From Embleya scabrispora DSM 41855 (GTDB lineage Bacteria > Actinomycetota > Actinomycetes > Streptomycetales > Streptomycetaceae), in the NCBI RefSeq assembly GCF_000372745.1, contig NZ_KB889574.1, positions 1 to 64,000 of the forward strand: 64,000 nt of DNA, in the 5' to 3' direction. Both the position numbers and the translations under genes were made by a program. Numbering within the stretch: the first letter of the stretch is position 1; each line of letters begins with the position of its first letter. Positions 46,235 through 56,795 of this stretch are shown here, piece by piece. The notes beneath the pieces were generated by a model. That model saw only the letters and a program-made list of their open reading frames with translations. It made no database searches and was not told the DNA's origin.

Positions 46235-48085
46235 CTACTCGACCGTGACCGACTTCGCCAGGTTGCGCGGCTGGTCCACCTCGTGGCCCTTGGCCGTGGC
46301 CAGCTCACACGCGAACACCTGGAGCGGCACGGTGGACACCAGCGGCTGGAGCAGCACCGGAGTGACCGGGATGCGCACCAGGTGGTCGGCGTACGGCACG
46401 ACCGCCTCGTCGCCCTCCTCGGCGATCACGATGGTCCGCGCGCCGCGCGCCCGGATCTCCTGGATGTTGGACACGATCTTGTCGTGCAGCACCGAACGCC
46501 CGCGCGGCGACGGAACCACCACCACCACCGGCAGGCCCTCCTCGATCAGCGCGATCGGGCCGTGCTTGAGCTCGCCCGCCGCGAAGCCCTCGGCGTGCAT
46601 GTACGCCAGCTCCTTGAGCTTGAGCGCACCCTCCAGGGCCACCGGGTAGCCCACGTGCCGACCCAGGAACAGCACCGAACCGGCGTCGCTGAGCGAACGG
46701 GCCAGCTCGCGCACCGGCTCCATGGTGTCCAGGACCTTCTCCACCATCTCCGGCATCGCCGCGAGCTGCTCGATCACCTCGGTGATCTCGTCGCCCCACT
46801 TGGTGCCGCGCACCTGGCCCAGGTACAGCGCGACCAGGTAGCACGCGACCAGCTGGGTCAGGAACGCCTTGGTCGAGGCGACCGCGACCTCGGGGCCGGC
46901 GTGCGTGTACAGCACGGCGTCCGCCTCGCGCGGCATGGTCGAACCGTTGGTGTTGCAGATGACCAACACCTTGGCGCCCTGCTCACGGGCGTGCCGCTGG
47001 GCCATCAGGGTGTCCATCGTCTCGCCGGACTGCGAGATGGTCACCACCAGCGTCTGCCGGTCCAGGATCGGGTCGCGGTAGCGGAACTCGCTGGCCAGCT
47101 CGACCTCGCAGGGCACCCGCGTCCAGTGCTCGATCGCGTACTTGGCGATCAGCCCGGCGTGGAAGGAGGTACCGCAGGCGATGATCACCACCTTGTCGAT
47201 CTCGCGCAGCACCTCGTCCGCGATCCGCACCTCGTCGAGCACCAGGCGCCCGTCGGTGCCGATCCGACCGAGCAGCGTGTCGGCGACCGCCTTGGGCTGC
47301 TCGGCGATCTCCTTGAGCATGAAGTAGTCGTAGCCGTCCTTCTCGGCGGCCGACACGTCCCAGTCCACGTGGTACTCGCGAAAGGCCGCCGGCGCACCGT
47401 CGAAGTCGGTCACCGTGATCGCGTCCCGGCGCAGCTCGACCACCTGGTCCTGGCCCAGCTCGATCGCTTCGCGCGTGTGCTCGATGAACGCGGCCACGTC
47501 CGAGGCGAGGAAGTTCTCGCCCACCCCGCGGCCGACCACCAGCGGCGAGTTGCGACGCGCGCCGACCACCACGTCGGGGGCGTCCGCGTGCACCGCGACC
47601 AGGGTGAACGCGCCCTCCAGCCGGCGGCACACCCGGCGCATCGCCTCGGCCAGGTCCTCACCCGCGCCCGGGAACTCCTCGGCCAGCAGGTGCGCGACCA
47701 CCTCGGTGTCCGTCTCGGAACCCAGCTTGTGCCCACGCTCGGCCAACTCGGCCCGCAGCGCCGCGAAGTTCTCGATGATCCCGTTGTGTACGACGGCGAC
47801 TCGGCCCACGTTGTCCAGGTGCGGATGCGCGTTCGCATCGTTGGGCGCACCGTGTGTGGCCCACCGCGTGTGGCCGATGCCACACGTCCCCGCCGGAAGC
47901 GGCGACTCGTCCAGCGCCCCCACCAGGTTCGCCAGCTTCCCGGCCCGCTTCTCGCTCACCAGGGCACCGGCGGAGAGCACGGCCACCCCGGCCGAGTCGT
48001 AACCGCGGTACTCCAGCCGCTTGAGTCCGCCGATGACCACGTCCAGCGCCGATTGAGCGCCCACATATCCCACAATCCCGCACAT
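46235..48085 (-). CDS. glmS: glutamine-fructose-6-phosphate aminotransferase
   Basis: Makes glucosamine-6-phosphate from fructose-6-phosphate and glutamine, the entry into UDP-GlcNAc. 616 residues. The nucleophile Cys follows the initiator Met (MCGIVGYVG). [12 protein letters not shown] and [11 protein letters not shown] belong to the glutaminase domain (about 1-240). The two SIS domains hold [21 protein letters not shown] and ASTKAF, and the C-terminus is [11 protein letters not shown]. No ribosome site precedes the ATG, but TAGGCT lies seven bases upstream, which suggests a leaderless message. Its product passes to glmM in the same window. Confidence 0.97.
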   Translation of the reverse strand: MCGIVGYVGAQSALDVVIGGLKRLEYRGYDSAGVAVLSAGALVSEKRAGKLANLVGALDESPLPAGTCGIGHTRWATHGAPNDANAHPHLDNVGRVAVVHNGIIENFAALRAELAERGHKLGSETDTEVVAHLLAEEFPGAGEDLAEAMRRVCRRLEGAFTLVAVHADAPDVVVGARRNSPLVVGRGVGENFLASDVAAFIEHTREAIELGQDQVVELRRDAITVTDFDGAPAAFREYHVDWDVSAAEKDGYDYFMLKEIAEQPKAVADTLLGRIGTDGRLVLDEVRIADEVLREIDKVVIIACGTSFHAGLIAKYAIEHWTRVPCEVELASEFRYRDPILDRQTLVVTISQSGETMDTLMAQRHAREQGAKVLVICNTNGSTMPREADAVLYTHAGPEVAVASTKAFLTQLVACYLVALYLGQVRGTKWGDEITEVIEQLAAMPEMVEKVLDTMEPVRELARSLSDAGSVLFLGRHVGYPVALEGALKLKELAYMHAEGFAAGELKHGPIALIEEGLPVVVVVPSPRGRSVLHDKIVSNIQEIRARGARTIVIAEEGDEAVVPYADHLVRIPVTPVLLQPLVSTVPLQVFACELATAKGHEVDQPRNLAKSVTVE

Positions 48086-48178
48086 GGGGGCCAGCCTACG
48101 GGGTCGCCATCGGGCCGGCGGAAACGCGTTCGACGGCCCGGCGACGGGTCGCGAGCGCACACTCGGGACAATAGGCGC

Positions 48179-49147
48179 GTGCACTCCTTCGCGGCTCAGG
48201 GGCCGGCTCGCGACCTGTCCCCCTTCGTCGAACTCGACCGCGCCGCCTGGACCCGGCTTCGGGCCGGGACGCCGCTCCCGCTGACCGCCGACGAACTCGA
48301 ACGCCTGCGCGGCCTGGGCGACGTGGTCGACCTCGACGAGGTCTCCGACGTCTACCTGCCGCTGTCGCGGCTGTTGAACCTCTACGTCGGCGCCACCCGC
48401 GGCCTGGGCCGCGCGCTGACCACGTTCCTGGGCAACGGCGACAACCCGGGGATACCGTTCGTGATCGGCGTCGCGGGCAGCGTCGCCGTGGGCAAGAGCA
48501 CCACCGCGCGCATCCTGCGCGAACTGCTCGCCCGCTGGCCCGACCACCCGCACGTCGAACTGCTGACCACCGACGGCTTCCTCTACCCCAACGAGGAGTT
48601 GGAACGCCGCGGGATCATGCACCGCAAGGGTTTCCCGGAGTCCTACGACCGACGCGCCCTGGTCCGCTTCGTCGCGGACGTCAAGGCGGGCAAACCCGAG
48701 GTCACCGCGCCGGTGTACTCGCACCTGACCTACAACATCGTGCCGAACGAGCGACTGACCATCCATCGGCCCGACATCCTCATCGTCGAGGGCCTCAACG
48801 TCCTGCAGCCCGCGTCGCCCACCGCCGACGGCCGGCCCCGGCTCGCGCTGTCCGACTTCTTCGACTTCAGCGTGTACGTGGACGCCCGCACCCAGGACAT
48901 CCGCCGCTGGTACCTGGAACGCTTCGTCAAACTGCGCCAGACCGCGTTCCGCGACCCGGCCTCGTACTTTCGCAAATACGCGGTGATGACCCCCGAGGAC
49001 GCGCTGCGCTACGCCGAGAACACCTGGGCGACGATCAACGAGACCAACCTGGTGCAGAACATCCGACCCACCCGGGCCCGGGCCACCCTGGTGCTACAGA
49101 AGGACGCGGACCACTCGGTGAGCAGATTGCGGCTGCGCAAGCTGTGA
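48179..49147 (+). CDS. coaA: pantothenate kinase type I
   Basis: Phosphorylates pantothenate, the first step to coenzyme A. 322 residues from the GTG at 48179; the AATAGGCGC just before it suggests a very short leader. The N-terminal helical part [15 protein letters not shown] is typical. The P-loop is [15 protein letters not shown] (about 96-110), then [38 protein letters not shown] and VEGLNVLQ. It is divergent from glmS across 93 bases. Confidence 0.95.
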   Translation: MHSFAAQGPARDLSPFVELDRAAWTRLRAGTPLPLTADELERLRGLGDVVDLDEVSDVYLPLSRLLNLYVGATRGLGRALTTFLGNGDNPGIPFVIGVAGSVAVGKSTTARILRELLARWPDHPHVELLTTDGFLYPNEELERRGIMHRKGFPESYDRRALVRFVADVKAGKPEVTAPVYSHLTYNIVPNERLTIHRPDILIVEGLNVLQPASPTADGRPRLALSDFFDFSVYVDARTQDIRRWYLERFVKLRQTAFRDPASYFRKYAVMTPEDALRYAENTWATINETNLVQNIRPTRARATLVLQKDADHSVSRLRLRKL

Positions 49148-49166
49148 CCCCGGGTACCTTCACCGA

Positions 49167-50141
49167 ATGTTCCATCTGCGTCTGATCGTGCCCGCCGACC
49201 GCAGCACCGCGGTCCGCGACCTGCTGCTCGCCGAACCCGCGGCCACCCACCTCGTGGTGTGGCCTGGCGCCGCGGTGCAGCCCGCGGGCGACGTGATCGC
49301 CTGCGATCTCGCGCGCGAGGCCACCAGTGCGGTGCTCACCGAACTGCGCGCGTTGGACCTGCACAAGGACGGCTCGATCGCGCTTGAGGACCTGGACGTG
49401 ATGTTGTCCCGGTCCGCGGACCGAGCGGAGCGGAACGCACCGGGCGACAGCGCCGACTCCGTGGTGTGGGAGGAGATCGAGGCGGCCACCTCGGAGGAGT
49501 CCGTGCTCTCCGTGACGTTCCTGGCCTTCCTGGCGGTGGCCACCATGATCGCGGCGTGCGGCGTACTGCTCGACAACCCGATCCTGATCGTCGGCGCGAT
49601 GGTGGTGGGACCCGAATTCGGTCCGCTCGCCGGGTTGTGCGTGGCCGCGGTGCAGCGCCGGCCCCGACTCGCCGGCCGCAGTGCACTCGCCCTGCTCGTC
49701 GGCTTCCCGGTGGCGATCGCGATCACCATGGCGTTCACCGCGCTCCTGGACGTGCTCGGCCTGTTCGACCGCGAAATGCTCGAACGCCCGCGCCCGCTGA
49801 CCGAGTTCATCTTCCAGCCGGACTGGCTCTCGTTCTGGGTCGCGCTGCTCGCCGGCGTCGCGGGCATGCTCTCGCTGACCAGTGCCAAGTCCGGTGCGCT
49901 GATCGGCGTCCTGATCTCGGTCACCACCGTGCCCGCCGCCGCGAACGCCGCGGTGGCGATCCGGTACACCGACTACGCGCAGGCGGCCGGCTCACTGGGC
50001 CAACTCGGCCTGAACCTGGTCGGCATCGTGCTCGCGGGCACCCTCACCCTGCTCCTCCAGCGCGGCCTGTGGAGCCTGCAGGCGGCACATGCCAAGCGGC
50101 GACCCCCGTCACCGTCGACGGGGGTCGCCAAGTCTTCCTGA
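49167..50141 (+). CDS. DUF389-family membrane protein
   Basis: 324 residues, following coaA by 19 bases and probably co-transcribed. A soluble N-terminal domain of about 105 residues (FHLRLIVPADRSTAVRDLL) looks like a ferredoxin or ACT-like fold. About six membrane segments follow, including the family blocks SVTFLAFLAVATMIAACGVLLDNPIL, VGAMVVGPEFGPLAGL and MLSLTSAKSGALIGVLISVTTVP. The function of DUF389 (TIGR00341-like) proteins is not known to me. Confidence 0.88.
   Translation: MFHLRLIVPADRSTAVRDLLLAEPAATHLVVWPGAAVQPAGDVIACDLAREATSAVLTELRALDLHKDGSIALEDLDVMLSRSADRAERNAPGDSADSVVWEEIEAATSEESVLSVTFLAFLAVATMIAACGVLLDNPILIVGAMVVGPEFGPLAGLCVAAVQRRPRLAGRSALALLVGFPVAIAITMAFTALLDVLGLFDREMLERPRPLTEFIFQPDWLSFWVALLAGVAGMLSLTSAKSGALIGVLISVTTVPAAANAAVAIRYTDYAQAAGSLGQLGLNLVGIVLAGTLTLLLQRGLWSLQAAHAKRRPPSPSTGVAKSS
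50098..50129. terminator. terminator overlapping the end of the DUF389 gene
   Basis: GGCGACCCCCGTC pairs over 13 bp with GACGGGGGTCGCC around a six-base loop. It lies within the last codons of the DUF389 gene and 34 bases from the convergent glmM stop. Confidence 0.7.
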
Positions 50142-50162
50142 AGCCGTGGGAGTTCGGCTCGG

Positions 50163-51530
50163 CTATTCGAGCGCGAGCAGGGTCCGCACGATCTCGGCCA
50201 GGCCCGTCGCCTCGTCGCGCGCCTGGTCGTGCGTCCGCGCCTCCACCATCACCCGCACCAGCGGCTCGGTACCCGACGGGCGCAGCAATACCCGACCGGT
50301 CTCGCCCAGGCGCTCCTCCACCAGCGTGACGGCCTGGGCCAGCTCGGGCGTGGTGTGCACCCGGGTGCGGTCCACCCCGGCGACGTTGACCAACATCTGC
50401 GGCAACCGGGTCATCACCGAGGCCAGTTCGTGCAGCGGCTTGCCGGTCTCCGCGACGCGCGCCAGCAGACGAAGCGCGGTCAGGGTGCCGTCACCCGTGG
50501 TCGCGTGGTCCAACAGCACCACGTGGCCGGACTGTTCGCCGCCCAGCGACAGGCCGGAGGCCTGCATGGCCTCCAGGACGTAGCGGTCGCCGACCGCGGT
50601 CTCCACCATCTTGATGCCCGCGGCCTGCATGGCCAGCCTGAGCCCGAGGTTGGACATCACGGTGGCCACCAGCGTGTTCTCCACGAGCTGCCCGCCGTCG
50701 CGCATCGCCAGCGCGAGCACCGCCAGGATCGCGTCGCCGTCGACCAACTCGCCGCGCGCGTCCACGGCCAGGCACCGGTCCGCGTCGCCGTCGTGCGCGA
50801 TGCCCGCGTCCGCACCGTGCTCGACCACCGCGGCGGCAAGAGCGTCCATGTGCGTGGAGCCGCAGTTGTCGTTGATGTTCAGGCCGTCCGGCTCCGCGTG
50901 GATCGCGATCACCTCGGCCCCGGCCCGGCGCAACGCGTCCGGTGCCACCGCCGAGGAGGCGCCGTTCGCGCAGTCCACCACGATCTTGAGCCCGTCCAGG
51001 CGATGCGGCAGCGAGGACAACAGGTGTTCGACGTAACGCTCGTGGCCCTCGGGGTGGTCCTGCACCCGGCCGACCCCGGATCCGGTGGGCCGCTCCCACG
51101 CGGTGCCCAGCAGCGCCTCGATCTCGTTCTCCACGTCGTCCGGCAGCTTGTGGCCGCCGCGCGCGAAGAACTTGATCCCGTTGTCCGGCATCGCGTTGTG
51201 GCTCGCCGAGAGCATCACGCCCATGTCCGCGCCGAGCAGCCCGGTCAGATAGGCGATCGCCGGCGTCGGCAGCACACCGGCGCGGTACACGTCCACGCCC
51301 GCCCCCGCCAGACCCGCGACCACGGCGGCCTCCAGGAACTCTCCGGACGCCCGGGGGTCACGACCCACCACGGCGAACGGCCGGCGACCGTGCCCTGATT
51401 GCGGAATCCCGTTGCGACCGCGCGCTCCCAACACCCGCGCGGCGGCGACCGCCAGATCGAGCGCCAGTTCCGCGGTCAGCCGGCCATTCGCCAGGCCACG
51501 CACGCCGTCCGTACCGAAGAGTCGTCCCAC
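50163..51530 (-). CDS. glmM: phosphoglucosamine mutase
   Basis: Isomerises glucosamine-6-phosphate to glucosamine-1-phosphate for UDP-GlcNAc, directly after GlmS. 455 residues from the GTG at 51530 (GGGAG eight bases upstream); an in-frame ATG at 51629 is less likely. N-terminus [14 protein letters not shown]; the phosphoserine loop is [17 protein letters not shown]; the metal loop is [12 protein letters not shown]; the sugar-binding [10 protein letters not shown] and the phosphate site [14 protein letters not shown] are present. It is on the same strand as rpsI-rplM but precedes no gene of its own pathway. Confidence 0.96.
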   Translation of the reverse strand: MGRLFGTDGVRGLANGRLTAELALDLAVAAARVLGARGRNGIPQSGHGRRPFAVVGRDPRASGEFLEAAVVAGLAGAGVDVYRAGVLPTPAIAYLTGLLGADMGVMLSASHNAMPDNGIKFFARGGHKLPDDVENEIEALLGTAWERPTGSGVGRVQDHPEGHERYVEHLLSSLPHRLDGLKIVVDCANGASSAVAPDALRRAGAEVIAIHAEPDGLNINDNCGSTHMDALAAAVVEHGADAGIAHDGDADRCLAVDARGELVDGDAILAVLALAMRDGGQLVENTLVATVMSNLGLRLAMQAAGIKMVETAVGDRYVLEAMQASGLSLGGEQSGHVVLLDHATTGDGTLTALRLLARVAETGKPLHELASVMTRLPQMLVNVAGVDRTRVHTTPELAQAVTLVEERLGETGRVLLRPSGTEPLVRVMVEARTHDQARDEATGLAEIVRTLLALE

Positions 51531-51610
51531 AGTTGGATCTCCCGCATACATTCCGGATGTCTCGGACACTACTCCCGACGCCACTCCCGCAGGAGTGTCG
51601 CCGGAAAACG

Positions 51611-51653
51611 CATCAGGCCCCGGGGGCACGAACCGTGCCCCCGGGGCCTGATG
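51611..51653 (-). terminator. terminator of rplM-rpsI
   Basis: A perfect 20-bp stem: CATCAGGCCCCGGGGGCACG with CGTGCCCCCGGGGCCTGATG around AAC, 38 bases after the rpsI stop. It insulates the ribosomal operon from glmM. Confidence 0.94.
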
Positions 51654-51690
51654 ACGCTGTGCACAGCCGCAGAGGGTGCTGCGAGGCTGT

Positions 51691-52176
51691 TTAGCGCTTG
51701 CTGTACTGAGGCGCCTTGCGCGCCTTCTTCAGACCGTACTTCTTGCGCTCCGTGGCACGCGGGTCACGGGTCAGGAAGCCGGCCTTCTTGAGCGCCGGAC
51801 GGTTCGCCTCGACGTCGGCCTCGTTCAGCGAACGGGCCACACCCAGACGCAGCGCGCCGGCCTGGCCGGAGACGCCGCCACCGTGGATGCGGGCGTGCAC
51901 GTCGTAGCGGTCGTCCAGCTCGAGCACCTTGAAGGGCTCGTTGACCAGCTGCTGGTGCACCTTGTTCGGGAAGTACTCCTCGAGCGTGCGCCCGTTGATC
52001 TTCCACTTGCCGGTGCCCGGCACGATGCGGACGCGCGCGACGGCTTCCTTGCGGCGACCCGTGGCCGAACCCGCCTGCGGCTCGCTGAAGCGCGAGGCGA
52101 GCGACTCGGACGTGTAGCTCTCGAGCGGAAGACCCTCGGTCTCCTCGATCGGGGTTTCTGCAATGGTCTCGGCCAC
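51691..52176 (-). CDS. rpsI: 30S ribosomal protein S9
   Basis: 161 residues from a GTG at 52176 (GAGGAG four bases upstream). The N-terminal 35 residues are an acidic extension common in actinobacteria. The core starts [18 protein letters not shown], followed by [54 protein letters not shown]. The basic C-terminal SKR tail reaches the P-site tRNA. It is the second gene of the rplM-rpsI operon. Confidence 0.97.
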   Translation of the reverse strand: MAETIAETPIEETEGLPLESYTSESLASRFSEPQAGSATGRRKEAVARVRIVPGTGKWKINGRTLEEYFPNKVHQQLVNEPFKVLELDDRYDVHARIHGGGVSGQAGALRLGVARSLNEADVEANRPALKKAGFLTRDPRATERKKYGLKKARKAPQYSKR

Positions 52177-52217
52177 TGTTCTCCTCAAACTATTCGTTCG
52201 TCAGGCGGTGGCCGTGA

Positions 52218-52661
52218 CTACTGCGCGACCTGGGTGATCTCGAACGGAACCGGCTGCTGCGCCGAGTGCGGGTGCTCGGAACCGCGGTACACCTTGAGCT
52301 TCGACAACATCTGCCGGCCCAGGGTGTTCTTCGGGAGCATGCCCTTGATGGCCTTCTCCACGGCCTTCTCGGGGTTCTTCTCCAGCAGCTCGTCGTAGCG
52401 GACGGCGCGGAGGCCACCCGGGTAGCCGGAGTGGCGGTACGCCATCTTCTGGCTGCGCTTGTTGCCCGACAGGTGCACCTTGTCGGCGTTCACAATGATG
52501 ACGAAATCGCCGGTGTCGACGTGCGGCGCGTACACCGGCTTGTGCTTACCCCGGAGCAGGGCAGCAGCCTGGGTGGACAGACGGCCGAGCACGACATCGG
52601 TCGCGTCGATGACGTGCCACTGACGCTGGACGTCGCCGGGCTTGGGGCTGTACGTGCGCAC
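52218..52661 (-). CDS. rplM: 50S ribosomal protein L13
   Basis: 147 residues from a GTG at 52661. [57 protein letters not shown] and [19 protein letters not shown] are family blocks. It is an early assembly protein of the 50S subunit. It is the first gene of the operon and lies behind a leader of about 140 bases from the promoter at 52811-52840. Confidence 0.97.
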   Translation of the reverse strand: MRTYSPKPGDVQRQWHVIDATDVVLGRLSTQAAALLRGKHKPVYAPHVDTGDFVIIVNADKVHLSGNKRSQKMAYRHSGYPGGLRAVRYDELLEKNPEKAVEKAIKGMLPKNTLGRQMLSKLKVYRGSEHPHSAQQPVPFEITQVAQ

Positions 52662-53017
52662 GGTCGATAGCCTTCGCTTCTTCGTGAGTGTGTGCTGACG
52701 GATGCCGACTGGCTGTCCGGGAGTGATTCCGAACCGAATGCGGACTCCGGTGGCCGGCGGCCCGGCGTACCGACTCCACTCAAGCAAGCCAATACGCACA
52801 ACGAACCGGCACAATACCGGGTCAAGGGGGTGCCGGTCAAAACGAGCAAGGGGGCAATGATCTGCTCATGCCCCTCCCCAGCGTAAGCCATCGGCATGGG
52901 TGCTCCCGCCATGCCACGCCGGCCCTGACCGGATCGGCGGATAGGTACGATGCGCCGAACGACTGGAGCATCGGCGGATGGGGAGCCGAGGCGGGTCATT
53001 CCTTGCAGGGGGCGGGT
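52662..53017. other. 356-bp divergent region between rplM and the gene at 53018
   Basis: It holds the rplM promoter at 52811-52840 and a leader of roughly 140 bases, with no gene and no long perfect hairpin seen. Low-complexity C-rich sequence lies near 52861-52900. No clear promoter for the plus-strand gene could be picked. Confidence 0.5.
52811..52840 (-). promoter_or_regulatory. rplM promoter
   Basis: TTGACC (52840-52835), an 18-base spacer and TATTGT (52816-52811) on the minus strand form a good vegetative promoter. A second TTGACC lies between the two boxes and could serve another overlapping promoter. Confidence 0.65.
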
Positions 53018-54073
53018 ATGTCGGGGGTCGGTACACCACCGGGAGACGACGGGCAGCAACCGTGGAGCGTGCGCCCGGGCGGGCCCGGCACGCCGGGTCA
53101 GCCACAGCACACGTGGGACCCGTTCCCCTCGCACGCGCACGACCCACACGCGCAACAACCGCATCAGCAGCCCCAGCAACCCTTCGCGCAATCCCGGCCC
53201 GTCCCCGAACAGCCAACGCAGCAACAGCAGTTCGCCGGTTCGGCGGGGCCCGACTGGGACGCGCTGGCGGAGCAGCGGGACTCGGCGGCCCGGCGCCGTC
53301 GGCTGCTGTTCACCGTGGGTGGCGCCGTGCTCGGCCTCGCGCTGGTCGGCGGCGTGGTCGCCGCGGCCCTGGCGATGTCCGGCGGCGACGACAAGAAGAG
53401 CGCCGGACCAGGCTCCTCGACCGGCCCCTCCCCCACGTCCTTCGCCCCGGCCAAGCCGACCTTCCGACCCGCACCCACCGTCCCGCCGCCGCCCCCGGCC
53501 CAGGACGTGCTCGCCGACCCGGCCCTGGACAACGCGCCGTTCACGGTCGAATCGCTGTTCCCCAGCTCGAAGTTCACCGTCAACGGGCGGCAGTACTCGG
53601 TGGTCGCGAGCAAGCTGGACAACACCTGTTCGGACGGTACCGACGGCAAGCTCGGCCCGGCCGCGCGCAATCAGCAGTGCACCCAGCTCATCCGGCTCGC
53701 GGTGGTCGGCCCGGACGGCATCGTCTCCACCGCCGCGGTCGCCTCCTTCCCGTCCGCGGACAAGGCGAACGCGATCAAGAACGGCAAGGACGGCGGCGAA
53801 CTCCTGCCACTGGCCGGCCCCGGCATCAAGGTCTTGGACACCAAGAAGCAAAAGCACGGCAAGCTGCGCAACTCCGTCGGTCGCTACGCCCTGTTCACCC
53901 TCGACTGGTACGCCAACGGCAAGGACCCGGTCGGCGACGACAAGCCGATGGCCCAGGCCCAGGACGACGTGGACAAGTTCCTGTGGAACTCGCTCACCGC
54001 GCGCGGCGAGGCGAAGTCCAAGGAGATCGACGAGGAGAACAAGCGCAAGGCCCTGGAGCAGATCCAGGGCTGA
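53018..54073 (+). CDS. membrane-anchored protein with external C-terminal domain
   Basis: 351 residues from the ATG at 53018. The N-terminal 85 residues are Gly/Pro/Gln/His-rich and disordered. A basic stop ARRRRL precedes one membrane segment (LLFTVGGAVLGLALVGGVVAAALAM). A Pro/Thr linker leads to a globular domain with ESLFPSSKFTVNGRQYSVV, two Cys in DNTCSDGTDGK and NQQCTQL, a strand-rich middle and a charged helical end (KSKEIDEENKRKALEQ). The layout resembles the anchors of the kinases in this window without the kinase. The two Cys could form a disulfide outside the cell. I do not recognise the family. Confidence 0.78.
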   Translation: MSGVGTPPGDDGQQPWSVRPGGPGTPGQPQHTWDPFPSHAHDPHAQQPHQQPQQPFAQSRPVPEQPTQQQQFAGSAGPDWDALAEQRDSAARRRRLLFTVGGAVLGLALVGGVVAAALAMSGGDDKKSAGPGSSTGPSPTSFAPAKPTFRPAPTVPPPPPAQDVLADPALDNAPFTVESLFPSSKFTVNGRQYSVVASKLDNTCSDGTDGKLGPAARNQQCTQLIRLAVVGPDGIVSTAAVASFPSADKANAIKNGKDGGELLPLAGPGIKVLDTKKQKHGKLRNSVGRYALFTLDWYANGKDPVGDDKPMAQAQDDVDKFLWNSLTARGEAKSKEIDEENKRKALEQIQG

Positions 54074-54097
54074 CCCGGTCCGGGTCGCCGCCCCGAC

Positions 54098-54940
54098 TCA
54101 GCCGCCGTCGCGGCGCCGCCGGGTCGCGGTGACCCGGTCCGCGAGCAACGCGTCCGCCGGATAGGCCACCTCCTCCAGGGTGAGCCCGTGCGCGGGCGCG
54201 ACATGCACGCCCGAGTCGCGCACCGCGCGCCCGAGCACCTCCAGCGGCCAGTCCACCGGCTTGCGCCCGGTACCCACCGCCAGCATCGCGCCGACCAGCG
54301 AGCGCACCATGTTGTGGCAGAACGCGTCCGCCCGCACGGTGGCCACGATCACCGGCCGAAACGCGGGACCCACCTCGGCCCCGGTCGGCGTCTCGCGCGC
54401 CCAGGAGAAGTCCTGAAGGCAGCGCACCGTCGTGGCGCCCTCGCGCTTGCGGCAGAACGACGCGAAGTCGTGCTCGCCCAACAACCGCCGCGCCGCCGCG
54501 TTCATCCGGGTCTCGTCCAACGGCCGGTCGTGCCACACCACGCTGCCCCGCCGCAGCGGATCCACCCCGCCCGGCGCGTCGCACACCCGGTACGCGTAGC
54601 GCCGCCAGATCGCACCGAACCGCGCGTCGAAGCCCTCGGGCGCCACGGTGATGTCGCGCACCCGCAGATCCCGCGGCAGCGCCCCGGTGACCCGGCGCAG
54701 GGCCACGTCGCCCACCGCGGCCCAGACCTCGTCCGGTACATCGAGATGGGCCACCTGGCCTCGCGCGTGCACCCCCGCGTCGGTCCGGCCGGCCACGGTG
54801 AGCTGGGCCGGCTCGGCCAGCCGCAGCACGGTGGTCAGGGCGCTCTCCAGCGTGCCCTGCACGGTGCGCAACTCGCGCTGTCGGGCCCAGCCCGCGAACT
54901 CGGTGCCGTCGTACGACAGATCGATGCGCAAGCGCACCAC
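54098..54940 (-). CDS. truA: tRNA pseudouridine(38-40) synthase
   Basis: 280 residues from the GTG at 54940, eight bases after GGAGG; a GTG at 54949 would place the ribosome site too close. [19 protein letters not shown], the catalytic Asp in [42 protein letters not shown] and [21 protein letters not shown] are family motifs. It lies downstream of rplQ, separated by a terminator, and is the usual last member of this cluster. Confidence 0.95.
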   Translation of the reverse strand: MVRLRIDLSYDGTEFAGWARQRELRTVQGTLESALTTVLRLAEPAQLTVAGRTDAGVHARGQVAHLDVPDEVWAAVGDVALRRVTGALPRDLRVRDITVAPEGFDARFGAIWRRYAYRVCDAPGGVDPLRRGSVVWHDRPLDETRMNAAARRLLGEHDFASFCRKREGATTVRCLQDFSWARETPTGAEVGPAFRPVIVATVRADAFCHNMVRSLVGAMLAVGTGRKPVDWPLEVLGRAVRDSGVHVAPAHGLTLEEVAYPADALLADRVTATRRRRDGG

Positions 54941-54962
54941 GTCAACCACCTCCGGGCATGGC

Positions 54963-55002
54963 GCGAGCCCGTCCCCCGTAGGAATACGGGGAACGGGCTC
55001 GC
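54963..55002 (-). terminator. terminator of the rpoA-rplQ operon
   Basis: GCGAGCCCGTCCCCCGTA pairs with TACGGGGAACGGGCTCGC (18 bp, one mismatch) around GGAA, between rplQ and truA. Confidence 0.88.
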
Positions 55003-55040
55003 ACTGTGATTCAGAACGCGTGGAGCATCCGACGAGACCG

Positions 55041-55562
55041 TCAGGCCTTGTCGGCGTCCTTGCTCTCCTCGGCCTGCTCGGCCTCGGCGGCGGGCGCCTC
55101 CTCGGTCTCGACGGCCTTCGCCGTCTCGACCTTGGCGGTCTCCTGCTCCTTGACCGAGCGCTTCGTGGCGGCCTCGGCCTCGCCGACCGCGGTCTGCGCC
55201 ACGGTCAGCGCCTCGACCAGCTCGATGACCGCCATGGGCGCGTTGTCGCCCTTGCGGTTGCCGATCTTGGTGATGCGCGTGTAACCGCCCGGGCGGTTCT
55301 CGTACCGGGGAGCGATCTCCTCGAACAGCGAGTGCACGACGCTCTTGTCACGAACGATCGTGAGCACCTGGCGACGGTTGTGCAGGTCGCCCTTCTTCGC
55401 CTTGGTGATCAGTCGCTCGGCGACGGGACGCAGCCGACGCGCCTTGGCCTCGGTCGTGGTGATCCGACCGTGCTCGAACAGCGCCGTCGCGAGAGCGGCC
55501 AGGATCAGCCGCTCGTGGGACGGGCCGCCGCCGAGGCGCGGACCCTTGGTGGGCCTGGGCAT
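55041..55562 (-). CDS. rplQ: 50S ribosomal protein L17
   Basis: 173 residues. The core [47 protein letters not shown] and [27 protein letters not shown] make up the first 125 residues. The last 50 are an acidic Ala/Glu-rich extension ([17 protein letters not shown]) common in actinobacteria. It is the last gene of the alpha operon, after rpoA. Confidence 0.97.
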   Translation of the reverse strand: MPRPTKGPRLGGGPSHERLILAALATALFEHGRITTTEAKARRLRPVAERLITKAKKGDLHNRRQVLTIVRDKSVVHSLFEEIAPRYENRPGGYTRITKIGNRKGDNAPMAVIELVEALTVAQTAVGEAEAATKRSVKEQETAKVETAKAVETEEAPAAEAEQAEESKDADKA

Positions 55563-55660
55563 GTTCTCTCCTAGATATTCCTGCGCCGGCCGTGTCAGGT
55601 ACCGGCGTCAGTCCACCCGGGCCGGTCGGCCCGGGTGGTGGCTACGCCTCGCGGCGAAGC

Positions 55661-56677
55661 TCAGTACTGCTCGGTCTCCGCGAAGCCGTGGTCGTCCTCG
55701 TCGCCGAAGCTGTCCGCGGCGGCGGTCGGGTCGAACCCGGGCGGGCTGTCCTTGAGGGCCAGGCCCATCCCGTTGAGCTTCGCCTTGACCTCGTCGATGG
55801 ACTTCGCACCGAAGTTGCGGATGTCCAGCAGGTCGGCCTCGCTGCGCGCGACCAGTTCACCCACGGTGTGGATGCCCTCGCGCTTGAGGCAGTTGTACGA
55901 GCGGACCGTGAGCTCGAGCTCCTCGATCGGCAGCGCCAGATCGGCGGCGAGCGCGGCGTCGGTCGGCGACGGGCCCATGTCGATGCCCTCGGCGTCGATG
56001 TTCAGCTCGCGCGCGAGACCGAACAGCTCGACCAGCGTCTTGCCCGCGGAGGCCATCGCGTCACGCGGACGCATGGACTGCTTGGTCTCGACGTCGACGA
56101 TCAGCTTGTCGAAGTCCGTGCGCTGCTCGACACGGGTGGCCTCGACCTTGTACGTGACCTTGAGCACCGGCGAGTAGATCGAGTCGACCGGCACGCGGCC
56201 GATCTCCTGGCCCGCCTGCTTGTTCTGCACCGCGGAGACGTAGCCGCGACCGCGCTCGACGGTCAGCTCCATCTCCAGCTTGCCCTTGGCGTTCAGCGTC
56301 GCCAGGACCAGGTCGGGGTTATGCACCTCGACACCGGCCGGCGGCGCGATGTCACCGGCGGTGACCACACCCGGGCCCTGCTTGCGCAGGTACATCACGA
56401 CCGGCTCGTCGTGCTCCGAGGAGACGACCAGCTGCTTGATGTTCAGGATGAGGTCGGTGACGTCCTCCTTGACACCCGGCACGGTGGTGAACTCGTGCAG
56501 GACGCCGTCGATCCGGATGCTGGTGACAGCCGCGCCCGGGATCGAGGAGAGGAGCGTGCGACGAAGCGAGTTGCCGAGCGTGTAGCCGAAGCCGGGCTCG
56601 AGGGGCTCGATGACGAACCGCGAACGGTATTCGTCGACGACGTCCTCGGTCAGGGTCGGCCGCTGAGCGATAAGCAT
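55661..56677 (-). CDS. rpoA: RNA polymerase alpha subunit
   Basis: 338 residues. The N-terminal dimerisation domain includes [32 protein letters not shown] short linker leads to the C-terminal DNA/activator-binding domain with [48 protein letters not shown]. The tail is acidic ([14 protein letters not shown]). It lies between rpsD and rplQ. Confidence 0.98.
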   Translation of the reverse strand: MLIAQRPTLTEDVVDEYRSRFVIEPLEPGFGYTLGNSLRRTLLSSIPGAAVTSIRIDGVLHEFTTVPGVKEDVTDLILNIKQLVVSSEHDEPVVMYLRKQGPGVVTAGDIAPPAGVEVHNPDLVLATLNAKGKLEMELTVERGRGYVSAVQNKQAGQEIGRVPVDSIYSPVLKVTYKVEATRVEQRTDFDKLIVDVETKQSMRPRDAMASAGKTLVELFGLARELNIDAEGIDMGPSPTDAALAADLALPIEELELTVRSYNCLKREGIHTVGELVARSEADLLDIRNFGAKSIDEVKAKLNGMGLALKDSPPGFDPTAAADSFGDEDDHGFAETEQY

Positions 56678-56795
56678 GGGGATGCCTCCTGGTGATGGCG
56701 CCCGCTATTTGACGCCAGTGGAAACAAGGATACGGGCGAACCGATGCCGAGGTTTGTCGAAAACCCGGCTCGGTCCGCCCGATCCCGCTGAGCTC

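Noticed and set aside
46283..48178. A 630-codon N-terminal extension of coaA in frame
   Set aside because: It is antisense to glmS. PanK type I proteins start near the GTG at 48179, and the resulting length of 322 residues fits the family.
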